Shown piece after piece: positions 1 to 11,604 of a stretch of DNA of 64,000 nucleotides (positions are counted from its first letter, which is position 1; each line of letters opens with the position of its first letter). The notes under the pieces are model-generated. The model worked only from the letters and a program-made list of their open reading frames with translations. It ran no database searches and was not told the origin of the DNA. The stretch is taken from the NCBI RefSeq assembly GCF_040183065.1, contig NC_091125.1, forward strand, positions 117,341,121 to 117,405,120, written 5' to 3'. This DNA comes from Periplaneta americana (Eukaryota; Arthropoda; Insecta; Blattodea; Blattidae). The position numbers and the translations under genes were made by a program.

Positions 1-980
1 TTACATACGAGGAAGTTTATTAATGAAAAAATATACTGACAAGCCATGGGCATTATTTGTAGTTTTTGAAAATGGTCCTACACGATTCCCTAGATTTGGC
101 ACCTATTATTCTAATTACTCTTTTTTGTAGTAGGAACATACTGTTACTATTTGTAGAATTTCCCTAGAATATTATTCCAAAACTCAGTATGCAAAGTATA
201 TTGTTTTTAAGCTATTGGTATGTACTATCTCTTGCATAAATCAAATAGCAAAACATGCTGAATTTAGTTTGGGCGTAATTTCTTTAATATGATTTTTCCA
301 ATTTAACATAATATTATCGATTTGTAAGCTAAGAAATTTGGTTGTTGTTTGTTTCTATTAGGGACTTGTTAATTATTGGGCTTGAAATTTGCGAGGTTGA
401 ATTTGGGTACTCCTCAGGTACACACCTAACTCTTACCATAAAAAAATCCTTTTAAAATTGTCAATAAATAATACTCCTCATACCAGTCGACCTTTATAAT
501 GTCTAGTAAATCTACATTTTACATTACCTTAATTAGTCATTATTAGACAGGCTTGAAATTTAATATTTAGATTTTTTTATAAATATATATATATATAGGT
601 CTAAATAAAAAGGAATTTTATAGTGCCTAAAAAAATGCCTATTATCTCTTTTTAAGTTTTTATTCTTATTTATTTTTGCACAATTTTTGTAATATTTTTA
701 TGTTTTTATTTATTTATTTTTTTTTTTTTTTGCATAATTTTTCATAAACCATTTTTCTTAACAGCCTGTACTGCTTACATTCCAAGACGATAACAATCCC
801 TTCCTTTTTCCTACAATCTGAAAGTCCAGCAATGAGCAAGACAGTACGAAAGTACATTCAGGCCATTCCTTTTTATTCAATTCCAAAATATCAACTTTCA
901 TCGAATAGCAACAGCACATCTACTCTACTACAAATCAGTTCGTCCTCTGACATCTAAGTGGTAGGAACTTGTACTGCGTA
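1..980. other. AT-rich stretch without a recognisable gene
   Basis: I see no coding exon or known repeat consensus here. It holds a short TA run near 580-596 and a T-rich run near 711-731. Around 625-650 there are TGCCTA-type words like those near the ends of the hAT element at 7212-8065. They may be the outer part of the hAT remnant that follows, but I could not define a terminus. Confidence 0.5.
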
Positions 981-1700
981 ATGCCGAAAATTAAATATTC
1001 TAAAACATCATTAATTCGTCAGTGGCTAAATGAATTCCCTCATTATTCAACGGATGACAGGTTTATTATTTCAAGTTTGCAACAAATAGGTAAGTAAAAC
1101 ATACTTTCAAATTTGATATTATGTTGTGTTTTGTTACTAGCAAATTATTGAAGTACTTGTTAAGATTTCTAAAATCAATATAAAATTTCATTAACATTTA
1201 AACATATTACATTTCCTTTCATGTGTCTAGTGAAAAAGGGCAACCTTTGAGGATGGTGCATTTTGTGCATTCGAAGTCAAGAAAATTGTAAATGACTATA
1301 GTGTCCATAATAACTTGATATATATCAGATCACATTTTACATTCGTTGCAAACGTAATTACTGGTCTTGAAAGTAATGGAAAATATATGTACAATTTGAA
1401 TTCTGAATGCAGCAGAACAGAAGCTTCCTCAAGCACCAGGAACTGCAGGAGGAAATGAAATACAAATTAGACATCGTGGTGTGCTAAAAACAAACACTGG
1501 ACTGAAGACTATCCACTGTCACTAAAATTTTAATGGAAAAGAATAACAGTTCTGAAATTGAATTACCAGTAGTCGCTGAAGAATGCTCTTTTTTGGCTTA
1601 TAAATTAATTCTAAGTGAAAAACTCTGTAACTTCTCAATAGCTAATTTAGAAAAAGTGGTTATCATCTATTGCGAAGCAAACTGTGGAAGTGTGATTGAT
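981..1700 (+). pseudogene. hAT transposase remnant (CGGBP1/BED-finger type), broken
   Basis: A short open segment from the ATG at 981 to about 1089 reads like the start of CGGBP1/ZBED-type hAT proteins: a basic start, then a QWLNEF motif and a YSTDD motif. It runs into a donor-like GTAAGT. After about 1230, broken frames resemble the hAT region following the BED finger (a segment reading FVANVITGLESNGKY). Stops and frameshifts rule out function. No zinc-binding Cys/His set survives and no termini were found. The family call rests on motif resemblance alone. Confidence 0.5.
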
Positions 1701-1803
1701 TAATTGAAAAGACTAACTTAAAGGCAAGAATGTCTTAATTTTGTGTATGTATGTGTATGTACTTATACAAAATATGAAATGTGTGCAAGTTGTTTTTTTT
1801 TTT

Positions 1804-2027
1804 TATTATGGTTTATTTAACTACACTTGCAACTGCCGAGGTTATATCAGCATCGCCGGTGTGCCGGAATTTTGTTCCGCAGGAGTTCTTTTACTTGCCA
1901 GTAAATCTACTGACATGAGCCTATCGCATTTAAGCACACTTAAATGCCATCGACCTGGGCCGGGATCGAACCCGCAACCTCGAGCACAGAAGGCCAGCAT
2001 TATACCAACTATGCTACACAGGCCGAC
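1804..2027 (-). repeat. SINE-A, tRNA-derived, near full length
   Basis: On the minus strand the head has a tRNA-like A box (around TAGCATAGTTGG) and a B box (GGTTCGATCCC), then a body containing TTTAAGTGTGCTTAAATG and the tail GTTAAATAAACCATAA. It matches the copies at 19626, 24005, 27798 and 59908. Open frames across it on both strands are by-products of the repeat. A T-rich flank next to CAAGTT on both sides suggests an imperfect target duplication. Confidence 0.93.
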
Positions 2028-2640
2028 AAGTTTCTTTTTAATCCTAGAATTGTGCGTTAAATAGATGTGGTAGCTTATATTAGTGTCATTCTTTATCATA
2101 TAATTACAGTTTATTTTATATTTCATAGATCCCAAGAACCTATTTTAGGCGCCTGAAATGACACTTTTTAAATCATTATTGTAAGATGAGAACGAAACTT
2201 CTAACATTTTATTTAAAACCTACAACAATCTAGAGTTTTCTCTTCCTCCCCTCCCCCCTCCCCCATTATCTTCACTTACAGTTCTGCATAATTTCTTATA
2301 TGTTACTCTTTATTCAGTTTCAGAATTTTCCCTTCTGTAAATAATTTTCTTAAGTTTGAGTTTCTGGACATAGTAACAATATGTGCAGCACATCATCTTT
2401 TTGGCTGCAGAAGGGACGAACATCTTTCCCAATGTGTCCTCATCTGTTCCTAACTTCTATATTCGTAACAGCTACCTTGTTAAATCCATCCATTGTTCCT
2501 TGTAATTAGCTCTTCTGCATTTTTCTTATCCATATAAAATTTTCATTTCCCTATAATTAATTAACGATCATAGGTTCATTAAACCTCTGTAAAGTTTTTG
2601 TCTAGCTATCTCATTGCTGCTCTTATATATAATTTTATTC
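2028..2640. other. No gene seen
   Basis: AT-rich sequence with a C-rich tract near 2245-2265. I see no coding potential beyond chance and no repeat shared with the rest of the window. Confidence 0.5.
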
Positions 2641-3183
2641 TTACTTACTTACTTACTGGCTTTTAAGGAACTCGGAGATTCATTGCCGCCCTCACATAAC
2701 CCCGCCATTGATCCCTATCCTGAGCAAGATTAATCCATTCTCTATCATCATATCCCACCTCCCTCAAATCCAGTTTAATATTATCCTCCCATCTACGTCT
2801 CGGTCTCCCCAAAGGTCTTTTTCCCCTCTGGCCTTCCAACTAACATTCTATTTGCATTCCTGGATTCGCCCATACATGCTACATGCCCTGCCCATCTCAA
2901 ACGTCTGGATTTAATGTTCCTAATTATGTCGGGTGAAGAATACAATGCGTGCAGTTCTGTGTTGTGTAACTTTCTCCATTCTCCTGCAACTTCATCCCTC
3001 TTAGACCCAAATATTTTCCTAAGCACCTTATTCTCAAACACCCTTAACCTATGTTCCTCTCTCAAAGTGAGAGTCCAAGTTTCACAACCATAAAGAACAA
3101 CCGGTAATATAACTGTTTTATAAATTCTAACTTTCAGATTTTTTGACAGCAGACTGGATGATAAAAGCTTCTCAACCGAATAA
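2641..3183 (-). pseudogene. Non-LTR retrotransposon, 3' end of ORF2 (5'-truncated, frameshifted)
   Basis: Read on the minus strand, the segment starts inside ORF2 near the motif YGCETWTL, typical of the region after the reverse transcriptase of many insect LINEs. It continues through RLRWAGHVA and reaches the GRPEG motif. An extra G in the run of GGGG near 2815 shifts the frame there, so the reading breaks before the WEDNIK-type ending that survives in frame in the copy at 39831-40137. The 3' end has an AGTA-type tandem tail (ACTT repeats at 2641-2656 on plus). The 5' truncation near 3183 is usual for LINE insertion. Not functional. Confidence 0.88.
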
Positions 3184-3489
3184 TAACAGATATATAATTT
3201 TATACTGAAATAATATTAATTTCCTCGATTTTTGCTGTACCCAATTTAGACCTAATCTGTTAATATTATATTCTAATTTTTTAGCCAGTTCGATTTCATT
3301 TTCGTAGAACACAAACATTTGATGCATTTTTTATCAATATTATTGTCTCCTTTCTCTGTAATATACTGAAATATTTCATTTTCCTTACTAAAATAGTTCT
3401 CATGTTACTATCCATACCCATTTCATAACTAGCTTATATGTTTGAGAAATTGCAAGGAACTCCGAAATATTTTTTACAAATTTGAATCT

Positions 3490-3942
3490 GATTCTGTCAG
3501 TATATAGTCTGAATAAGAGCAAGTATCTTCGATTCAATTATAGCTTTGTAAATATTCTTCCAAGTTTTTATTACCAATATTTGGCCATGTACAGTATTTA
3601 AACATTTATCAATTGCTAGAAATGTTGCATTAACTTTTTTTAAAGCATTTTCATTTTGTTTTATCCAGTCTCCCTTTCTGTCTAACATCACTCCTGAATA
3701 TGTAAAATTTTATATTTTTTCACACATTCTATTTGAACGTTATTTAAAAATCAGTTTTTTTGCTCTGTAGTCTACCGTTTTTTCATATTAGTATCTTTTT
3801 TTTTCCCTTTGTGTTTATCTTTAAATCCCATTTTCATTCACAAAACTTTGCAATCTTATCGATAAATTTCTGGAGCTCACAATCATAAAATGATCCAATC
3901 ACACAATCATCTGCAAAAAGTAATCCTGGAATTGCTACATTA

Positions 3943-3945
<3 letters not shown>
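3490..3945 (-). pseudogene. Non-LTR retrotransposon RT fragment with FADD box, decayed
   Basis: On the minus strand a short segment reads LLFADDCVIG, the catalytic RT box, with FADD encoded at 3906-3917. It is followed by ELQKFIDKI and a WDLKINT motif, as in the palm and thumb of LINE reverse transcriptases. Several in-frame stops follow. The family differs from the neighbouring LINE at 2641-3183. The fragment ends at the TA/TTTA microsatellite at 3945. The clade cannot be resolved by eye. Confidence 0.72.
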
Positions 3946-3993
<48 letters not shown>

Positions 3994-4018
3994 TTATTTA
4001 TTTATTTATTTATTTATT
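3945..4018. repeat. (TA)n then (TTTA)n microsatellite
   Basis: About 45 bp of TA dinucleotides run directly into about seven TTTA units. It borders the upstream end of the FADD-type LINE fragment. Confidence 0.97.
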
Positions 4019-4162
4019 CTATATGCTTTCTTGTACTGACTTCACTCTTTGGTCACTGTAACCTTGATTGCTTGACGATTTTTTTTTGCACCAGTCATCA
4101 GAATAATTAAATACATTTTTAGTAGGAAATTATGAAATATGGATGACCATCTTTTAAGTGAC

Positions 4163-4411
4163 AGCTTGGTACCTCAGTTGATAAAGCAACTGGTTATGAA
4201 CTGAATGGTCCTGGGTAGTGACTGGATTTTCTTGTTGCCAAAACTTCCAGAACAGCCCTGAGGTTCACTGATCCTCCTAACAAATTGAGTACTAGGTCTT
4301 TTCCGGGAGTAAAAGGCAGTTGGAGAATGGTGCTGGCCACACCACCTCATGCTAGTTTCAAAATCAAGAAAGAATGGAGCTCTATCTCCATGCCCCCAAA
4401 TGCTTTCAGAC
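4163..4411 (+). repeat. SINE-D, tRNA-derived
   Basis: The head AGCTTGGTACCTCAGTTGAT and the following GCAACTGG resemble a tRNA A box and anticodon arm. The body contains TTGTTGCCAAAACTTCCAGA and CTGGCCACACCACCTCAT. It aligns by eye with the minus-strand copy at 6238-6516 and the shorter copy at 45286-45480. The B box is degraded, so the copy is old. Confidence 0.82.
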
Positions 4412-6237
4412 TGTCCAAGAAAAGATGCAAGAGTAATTATTTATTTAAAAACTGTACATGACATTCATGCCAAATATATTTATGTTCAAGATCCTACAAA
4501 GTCTAAACTGCATGCTATGCAGGTTAGATATATTCGTATAATGTAGAATGGAGCTGTACTTGAGATATTAATAGAGATTGCGTAATGTTTAATGAGTGTT
4601 AGAAATCTTTTAATCAGGTCATTGTTCAAGATGTCTGATTATTGTGTCTATTGATAATTAAATATGGTTTAAGTAGATAACAGTTTTTTAACATACCATG
4701 ATAAACTGTTATCTTTAATTTTCGTCAGTCTCAGATGTAGATTATTAAAGATGTATTAAATTGAACATTTGTGAGAGAATCAAGTTGCCACGAAGTATGG
4801 CAGTTTGTTGAATGTCTGTGTTTTAATGAAATAGCTTGAATGATTTTAATGCTATATACGATTTTTCTATACTTCAGATGATTTTATTTTACATTTTGAA
4901 AGGAAAAATAAATAGATCCCAAGAGCAGACTTCTATAAGGAAGCAAGGAATTTATCCCTTCGTGCGTACTGAGAGTAATTCTGTCCTCTTAAAACAATTC
5001 ATAGTATAATGTGTATGAACAATATTGTGAAAATTTTTCACATTAAAATTTCTTAACAGAATCTAACATTATGGCCGTTCAGACAATAACCTTTAAAAAG
5101 AAGCCTATAAAATACAATATTAATATATAACAAGTAAACATATTCAGTTGTCTGTGAGCCATTCGTATGAAATTGAAGGGGATTTTTTAATATCAAGATA
5201 ACAGAATTTAAATTTATTTAAGAAGGATAAATAAAATTTCGAATACAACATAAGTTCAGTAAATCACAAGACTTAAATTGCTTTAACATTTCTAGCCCTA
5301 CTGTGTGGCAGAGAAATTCGTATCTTTGAGGAACAATACATCGAGAATAAACATAGAATAGATGAAATTCTTCAGCAGAACGAAATTCTGTAACTAAGAA
5401 TCACACCGAAAATTAATGAATTCAGGCATAATAAGACAGGGATGATGATGTGTACATATAATAAAAGCAAAGAGTTAAATAACAAATTAATTATTACTCT
5501 TACATGTATGTGAAACATGAATTTAAAAAAAAAATAACAAGTTACAGAAATGATTATTGAAAGGATCACAAATATGGGGTAAATGGAATTAAGACATAAG
5601 AATAACAATTTTGCATTATTTAGAAACGAGAAGGAAATTATTATATGTTTATAAAGATTCTTCATTTATCTGTGTAACAGCTGGACTTTCGACTTATATG
5701 AAAATATTAATGTTGAGTTTCTGATAGCTGACATCAAGTGCCTCTTTAAGTACCTGATATACTTTTGTTTGCTTATGTGCATTCATTTTCTATAATTTTG
5801 TTTTATTCTTATTGCTTTGAGCTTTGGGTATTTGGTTCTTAGGTGTGCATTTGCATTTTTCACAGATTTTGAAATAGCTTTCATTGTTCTGTTAGACGAA
5901 TGTTCAGGCTTACTAGCTCTCCAATAAACAACTAACTTTGCAACGTGCCCTACCAGCTAAGAACAACTATCGCTGCTGTATCTGATATCATGTATCTGAA
6001 GTTCAATAATACTAAAAAATTGCGCAAGAGAAGCTTGAACTTCATGTGGTTTCAGGTATTTGATCTCCGACTGTTTATTACACACATCACAATCAAAGTC
6101 TGAAAATCGGTATTCATATACATATGAAAGTTTAATTCTGATCACTTGGTTATTGTTGCTTGTAAGTAACTGCATTAATTCATAAATGTTACCTTATGAC
6201 CAAGAAATCGAAATACTTTGCGAATTTTCGTACAAAA
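4412..6237. other. No clear gene; possible very old LINE traces
   Basis: No exon with convincing splice sites or protein similarity was found. Around 5290-5420 a broken plus-strand reading vaguely resembles the region after the RT of LINEs, but too weakly to annotate. Confidence 0.4.
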
Positions 6238-6516
6238 GTTAAAGGTACCCCATCACATGCCATGAAGACACTTGAGGAGGCATGGACATAGAGGCCTAAT
6301 GCTTTCTTGACCTTGGCACTGGAATGAGAAGGTGTGGTTGGCACCACTCTCCAACCACCTTTTGCCTCTGGGAAAGACCCGGTACTCAATTTCATAAGAG
6401 GCTGAGTGCACCTCAGGGCCATTCTGGAAGGTTGGTAACGAGAAAATTCTGTCACCACCCTTGAGCGAACACCAGGCTTTCCAGTCTGTAGCCAGCTGCT
6501 CTGAAACAGCTGTAAG
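6238..6516 (-). repeat. SINE-D, tRNA-derived, reverse orientation
   Basis: The reverse complement gives GAGCAGCTGGCTACAGACTG near 6500, then a GTGGTGACAGAATTTTCTCG body and the CACACCTTCTCATTCCAGTG region. This matches the SINE-D order at 4163-4411. The end at 6238-6260 corresponds to the family tail (CATGGCATGTGATGGGGTACC on minus is the recognisable stretch near 6245-6265). Confidence 0.82.
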
Positions 6517-7204
6517 CCGGACGAATATTACATATTTAACACGAGTAAGTCCACTAGTTCATCAATTAATTATATTCAAGTGTTAAAAGTGGTGTAACGC
6601 AAGATTCAAAAATGGATGCTTAACTTTGTTTATTTATGAGTTCACAAATTTCATTCTTGTATTGTTTAATGCTGTTAAAGATAGAGTTTGATTTTTATGA
6701 TTCCTTGATAATTTATTTTAAGTCATGTTTTGTATCTGTAACAATGTTTCAAAGAAGTAAATAATATAACACGGTTATATCCTTTGGAAACCTGGTATGC
6801 TTCAGAGCATTTACTTTATGACAAAAAGAACCTTATAATCTCAAACTTCTTGTATTAATAATTTCATCTTCATGTAATTTTGGACTTCTGTTGGGTTAAA
6901 TCAGCGTAGATTAAACTGAGATCCTTCAAGTTCCTAAACATAAATCTAAAACAAGATTTTATACCTATACATATACGTAAATCCATATAAAATCCACTAC
7001 AATATTTATTTTTTTATTTTATTTTATATATTTATTTATTTTATTTTATTTTATTTCATACATTTATTTATTTATCTTTTTTTTTCTTTGCAAGGAATAA
7101 AAATTCTGCTGTTCACGTTGTTTACTGTAGTCAGTTCCTATAAATATTATAATTTCAGATTATATTTTGAAGCACAAGAGAAAATGATGCAAATCTTTTG
7201 AAAC
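6517..7204. other. No gene seen; (TTTA)n stretch
   Basis: AT-rich intronic or intergenic sequence upstream of the hAT element. A TTTA-rich simple repeat lies at about 7007-7075. Confidence 0.5.
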
Positions 7205-7211
7205 TCATCAC

Positions 7212-8065
7212 TAGAGCCCGGATGTTTAGGCATTTATTATTCATGGAAACAAACAAAAAACACACAAATACTTAATAAACTATCCCATACGGTAGTCACT
7301 TTCCTTGGTTACATATCATCAACAAGATGTTTTTTTTTAAGTTGTCAATTGTCATAGTGAGCTGCCTGTCAGAGAGAACGTTTTTCATGATGAAAAAAGA
7401 TCTTTCTACTTCTACTGAAATGATTGGAGCAAACTTAAAACAACTAATTTCAGAAGGACTGTCTCTACTTTCTTTCAGAGTTCAGGAAAAACCGATTGTG
7501 TATTGTCTCAAAAAGAGGGATGTGAGAAGGGATTAGAGATTTCAAAATATGCGTGACTTGTGCGTGCAAGCAACAATAATAACGGGACCTGGAGACTTGC
7601 TTTTAATACTTTCCTCATCCCTGGTAAACCTCGAAGTGACCTGAGCACTGAGGGTTATACTGTTCAAACATCTTTGTTAAGTGACATAAAAAATGGAATC
7701 GGTAGGGGAGAAAAGTTTGACTTCTTGGAAACATATTTATTGCTGGAGAATAAGATTCTCAGCAAATATTTGTGTGAGATGAATATATATTTTTAATTTG
7801 TACAACTGCTCTTTTTTGTTTTTTGATATAATTTATGTCCGGTTTATTTTAAATGCATTAAAAATATAGAAAATGTACAATAACGACGTAAAAAGGCTAA
7901 AAAAAAGGCATTTAACCTTAAAATAGGCAATGGACGCTAAAATAGGCAAAATAAAAATTGGGCCTATCATCCACAAATGTGTCGAAACGTGTTTATATCT
8001 AATAGGTCTTTCATACATACACTCAGTTTAAAAAAGGCATTTTGCCTAACATCCGGGCTCTACAG
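7212..8065 (+). mobile_element. hAT-type DNA transposon, internally deleted and decayed
   Basis: The termini are inverted: TAGAGCCCGGATGTTTAGGC at the left and GCCTAACATCCGGGCTCTA at the right. TCATCAC occurs directly outside both ends (7205-7211 and 8066-8072), consistent with the roughly 8-bp hAT duplication. Many AGGC/GCCT words lie near the right end, like hAT subterminal motifs. Inside, 7327-7535 is open and contains SERTFFMMKK, which resembles the hAT dimerisation motif (S-x-ER-x-F-x-x-MK). Nothing else of the transposase is legible. It sits in the presumed last intron of the IFT57-like gene. Confidence 0.7.
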
Positions 8066-8195
8066 TCATCACCATTGAACAGTTGTAACACCTAGCCATC
8101 CTCACCCATACCCAGCAGAGTACCGATAGTCCTCTCTGTTAAAGCTACAGAACTCGGAAATATATATAGTGGTTCTTTGTATTTTGTTCTTGCAG

Positions 8196-8359
8196 CACCC
8201 CTCGTGAACATCAAGAAGGCGATTGCACAGATCAAGACTGAGATCACGAGCATGGAAGTACGCGTGGGTGTGCTGCAACACAGTCTGCTACAAGCACGGC
8301 TGCGTGATAAAAACCTGCTGCAACAGGACCTTAATGCTCCCCCTCACATTCTAGTGTAG
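8196..8359 (+). CDS. IFT57: IFT57-like intraflagellar transport protein, last exon (partial gene)
   Basis: This is the only convincing host coding exon. The pyrimidine-rich tract and TTGTTCTTGCAG at 8184-8195 form a 3' splice site. The exon starts with two bases of a split codon (intron phase 1) and runs 54 codons to the TAG at 8357-8359. It reads PLVNIKKAIAQIK, then EVRVGVLQHSLLQARLRDK. This matches what I recall of the IFT57 C-terminus: a PLV-x-IK start, then a coiled-coil segment with R-x-G-V-x-x-H-x-LLQ-x-x-L-x-x-K. IFT57 is a coiled-coil subunit of the peripheral IFT-B complex, which carries cargo along ciliary axonemes. In insects that means mainly chemosensory and mechanosensory neurons and, in some groups, sperm. 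The last residues (NAPPHILV) differ from vertebrate proteins, as is common at this tail. I could not find earlier exons in 1-8195, so they must be upstream or undetected. Confidence 0.83.
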
Positions 8360-9568
8360 CAAACAAGGATGTACTGCAGCAGAATCTACCACATCCTAGT
8401 CGAGTGTGACAAGAAACAACTATAGCCCACTTTCCCGTATCCTAGTGTGATGTAGTGTCACCGTGCTAGCTGTGTGAGAACACAGATAAAATAGAGCTTT
8501 AACACTAGTGCTACAGTGGAACAATTGTCAGATAAATTGGTTTTTCTGTTCAAGCTGTCAAAATGAACACGAAAATTTATATCGAATTTCTGCACCACAA
8601 GTTTCATAATTATGTAGTAACCTCAAATAATCAAGACAATTATTGGAATTATCATGTATTTGCTTAATCAAAGAGATTGAACAATGCAGTCTACATACAG
8701 TGAAGTACATAATTGTTGAGCGGACTACAGTTTTAAATCATCCTCAGCATAAACAACTAATACTTAAGTGGAGCGAATAACTCATCATCATATGAACCAA
8801 AGCTTTCGACATGGATCATGTGCAGTATGACAGTATGAAAATACTCGAGTCATTCAACTGTTATGTCACTCATCATACATTTATCCCAGGCAACTTGTAA
8901 AGATGAAAAAAATCACGATTTATATTAGACGTTTGATACATGAATTTACAATGAAATATAATTTAAACAGGATAGCTAAATATGCTCTTAAGTGATTAAG
9001 CAACATTATATTTACGTAATCTGACGCCCTAGCTTCCAAAAATAATTCATTGTACAGAATTTTTTTCCCCCAGTGGTAGGGCTCTTAACTTGTCATTATT
9101 CACCCCAACTCTAAGGGTAAAAACATGTTGGACTTGGTCATCTCGCCATTCCGAGTAGCTCACCTCGCTGTGCACCTCGCCTCAGCAAAAAAACTGAATC
9201 AGCTAGTGAGTTCCTTGCAGTGAACACACCGTGGTATGTATTAATTTTTGGGCTATAAGAAACACACTATTCCTACTGCCGTTAAATGCCAATTGTAAAG
9301 GTGGGAGCTTTAACCTGTTGCCACTCTCTGGGCTGATTTGAACCCTCATGAAGTTGACTTTACACACCAGACTTGGGGAAATATATCAATTGTGTCAGCA
9401 GCTTAATACATTTCCAGATACTTTGGATGAATATTTAATGAAGTCTCTTTCAATTATATTTCGATACTAGCAGAACCTAAAATCCAAATAAGCAACCAGT
9501 TACTACTCAAGAGAGGTTGGTAGTGTCTTTCAGCAGGTAACTAATAAGTATAACTAAATATATATAGA

Positions 9569-9575
<7 letters not shown>
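8360..9575. other. Presumed 3' UTR of the IFT57-like gene, then no gene
   Basis: The sequence after the stop codon should hold the 3' UTR. I see no clean AATAAA between 8360 and about 9200, so the polyadenylation site cannot be placed. The remainder is AT-rich with no exon seen. Confidence 0.4.
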
Positions 9576-9627
<52 letters not shown>

Positions 9628-9648
9628 TGCGTGCGTGCGTGCGTGTGC
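9576..9648. repeat. (GT)n microsatellite passing into (GTGC)n
   Basis: About 48 bp of perfect GT is followed by GCGTGCGTGC-type units, indicating point changes that later expanded. Confidence 0.97.
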
Positions 9649-9836
9649 ACGCGCTTAAACTTAACTTAATGTAATTAAGTTTGTTTTGATGCTCCTTTAT
9701 GTAAGGGCAATGGTGAACTATAATACCGAGGTAACGAAGCCCTTATTAATTAGTTTGTTGTTTTTAATTTATTTTTTAGTTTTTTAATGATTAAATTAAG
9801 ATTAATTACTATTTTTTTACTCCATAGATTTATAGT

Positions 9837-10100
9837 TCAATATGTCCAAATAATCAGGAAGAGAAAAAGGAATTGGTTGGGTCAGTGGCTGAGAAGAAAC
9901 TATCTACTGAAGGATGCACTGGAAGAAATGGTGAACAGGAGAAGAGTTTGGTGCAGAAGAAGATATCAGAAAATGGACGACATTAAGATATATGGATCAT
10001 ATGAAGAAACAAAGAGGAAGGCAGTAAATAGGAAAGATTGGAAAAAACTGGGTTTGCAGTGAAAGACCTGCCCTTGGACAGAACACTATGAATGAATGAA
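9837..10100 (+). pseudogene. Non-LTR retrotransposon ORF2 C-terminal tail with (TGAA)n end
   Basis: The plus-strand frame reads RKRNWLGQWLRRN, then LLKDALEEMVN, RRRYQKMDDIK and KDWKKLGLQ before TGA at 10060. This is the usual order of the C-terminal tail of insect LINE ORF2 proteins (a W-x-G-x-WLRR core, a basic stretch, and a final RKDW-x-x-L). The copy ends at about 10087-10100 in repeated TGAA units, a typical LINE 3' end. Only the last roughly 75 codons remain. The leading hydrophobic residues of the open frame are not part of the element. Confidence 0.8.
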
Positions 10101-10199
10101 TGTCAAAATTACAATGCCACTATCAATGTGGATGGTCCTCGTCTTGTCGTGGCGGTGGCGGTGGCGGTGGCAGCAGCGAAATTGGCAAATGCTGCAGAC

Positions 10200-11330
10200 C
10201 AGAAAAGAAATACACTTAAGCTTCATGTGTGTGGTACCGAAAAGAATTTTCAGGTCTACAGTGGATGTTCAAGCAATTTTACAACATTTAAGAAGTAAAA
10301 ATCATAAGAAAAATAGAAAAGCTATAACAAAGTTAAAGTACTTGACAGAAAGTTTAAAAAATCAAACAATAATTAGTAATCAGGTTACTACTGCTGAAGT
10401 TTTGTGGGCCTCTGCACTCATCGAACACAGTATTTCATTCAGGTTTTGTGATCATTCAACACAGTTTTTTCCTGACTCTAAAATTGCTGAATCATTTCAC
10501 ATGCACCGAACAATGATGTCTCACCTGATTAAATATGGTTTGGGGTGAACATATGAAACTTTTTAAAGGACAGTTTGAGAGGGAAATATGCATCAATTGG
10601 ATTAGAATGAGTGGTGTGCATAATAAAAAATAAAAGCTTGAAGTAATTATACGATATTTTAATGATGTGCAACAGAGAATTGTAATAGATTTTCTTGCTA
10701 GGGTAAAGGCATGCTAGCTCTTTTAAAGCAAGAAATCCCCACTTGTTTGTTATAGATACGGTAGGTATTCATTATATCATATCATGGATATTCTAAAAGA
10801 AGTAGAGTCTTCACTTTCTGAATTTGTAGTGAATGTATTTTACTATTTCCATGGCAGTAGTGCAAGATTAGCTGATTATGAGAAGAATTAGGAACATGGA
10901 GGTGCTCCAAAACATGTATTTATGAGATCTGGTGAAGCTAGATTTTTAACTTTCGGACCAGTATTTGCTCGTTTATTGGAGGAAAAAGATGCCTTAATTC
11001 ATTACTTCTTATCCTGTGTATCTCCACATCGTTCCAAAGAACTTGAAAGAATAATTTCTGCATTGAAACAAAAAAAAAGAACCTCTGATTCATCATCTTT
11101 ATTATGAAATGGTTTCTATAGTAAAGATTGTAATGAAAATAGCCATAGTAGAAGAAGTTGTTGATAACATTTCAGGCCATAAACTTGCAGATTTGGATGT
11201 CAGTCAACATTCTAAACCTTTGAAAGGGATGGCTATTGTGTTTTGACAAAGAATGCAATGAAGTCTCTAACAGAGACAAAGAAACAAATGCTACTTGTAC
11301 AGTGAAAGAAATTCTATATTATGTTAATTA
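10200..11330 (+). pseudogene. hAT-like transposase remnant (BED finger to central region), broken
   Basis: The most readable part, about 10235-10545, resembles the C-terminal half of a BED-type finger (HLRSKNHKK). It continues into TTAEVLWASALIEHSISFRF and FPDSKIAESF, an order shared with a group of insect hAT-related proteins. Later pieces, after frameshifts, include SEFVVNVFYYFHGSSARLAD and GEARFLTFGPVFARLLEE. The latter corresponds to the RWL-x-x-x-P-V-x-x-L-x-x motif of those proteins. A short GGCGGT-type repeat at 10142-10175 lies just before. Several stops rule out function. No termini were seen. Confidence 0.65.
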
Positions 11331-11604
11331 AAAAGTTGCTGCATTGTCTTTCATTGCAGAACAAGTGTTCTAGGGCTACCACTTTGTAAATGCAGTTGCA
11401 ATGCACATGTGCTTCTCTCCTCTTCCACAAGTTATGATTATGTGAACATTGGAGCGTACATCAGTGTTCATTTCGTAGTGACTACCATACAGTCGCACCA
11501 AAGTGAAGTGAAGCATAGTAAAGTGTAAAATTAGTAATAATGCTTTTCATTTAAGCTTTATTTTTAGTGGCCTACCAGATTTAGATGTTGAAGTCATCCT
11601 TTCC

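Noticed and set aside
1741-2135. Overlapping open frames on both strands
   Set aside because: They lie over a SINE-A copy. The same peptides recur at 19664-19903, 23914-24279 and 27741-27986, as expected from a repeat and not a gene.
5280-5665. Possible LINE C-terminal remnant on plus and a hydrophobic open frame on minus
   Set aside because: The LINE-like words are too few and spaced wrongly. The hydrophobic minus frame is what AT-rich DNA gives by chance.
10096-10298. Two overlapping open frames starting near 10092-10096 as a small host gene
   Set aside because: Their first 35 codons come from the TGAA tail and a GGCGGT repeat. The legible part downstream is hAT-like.
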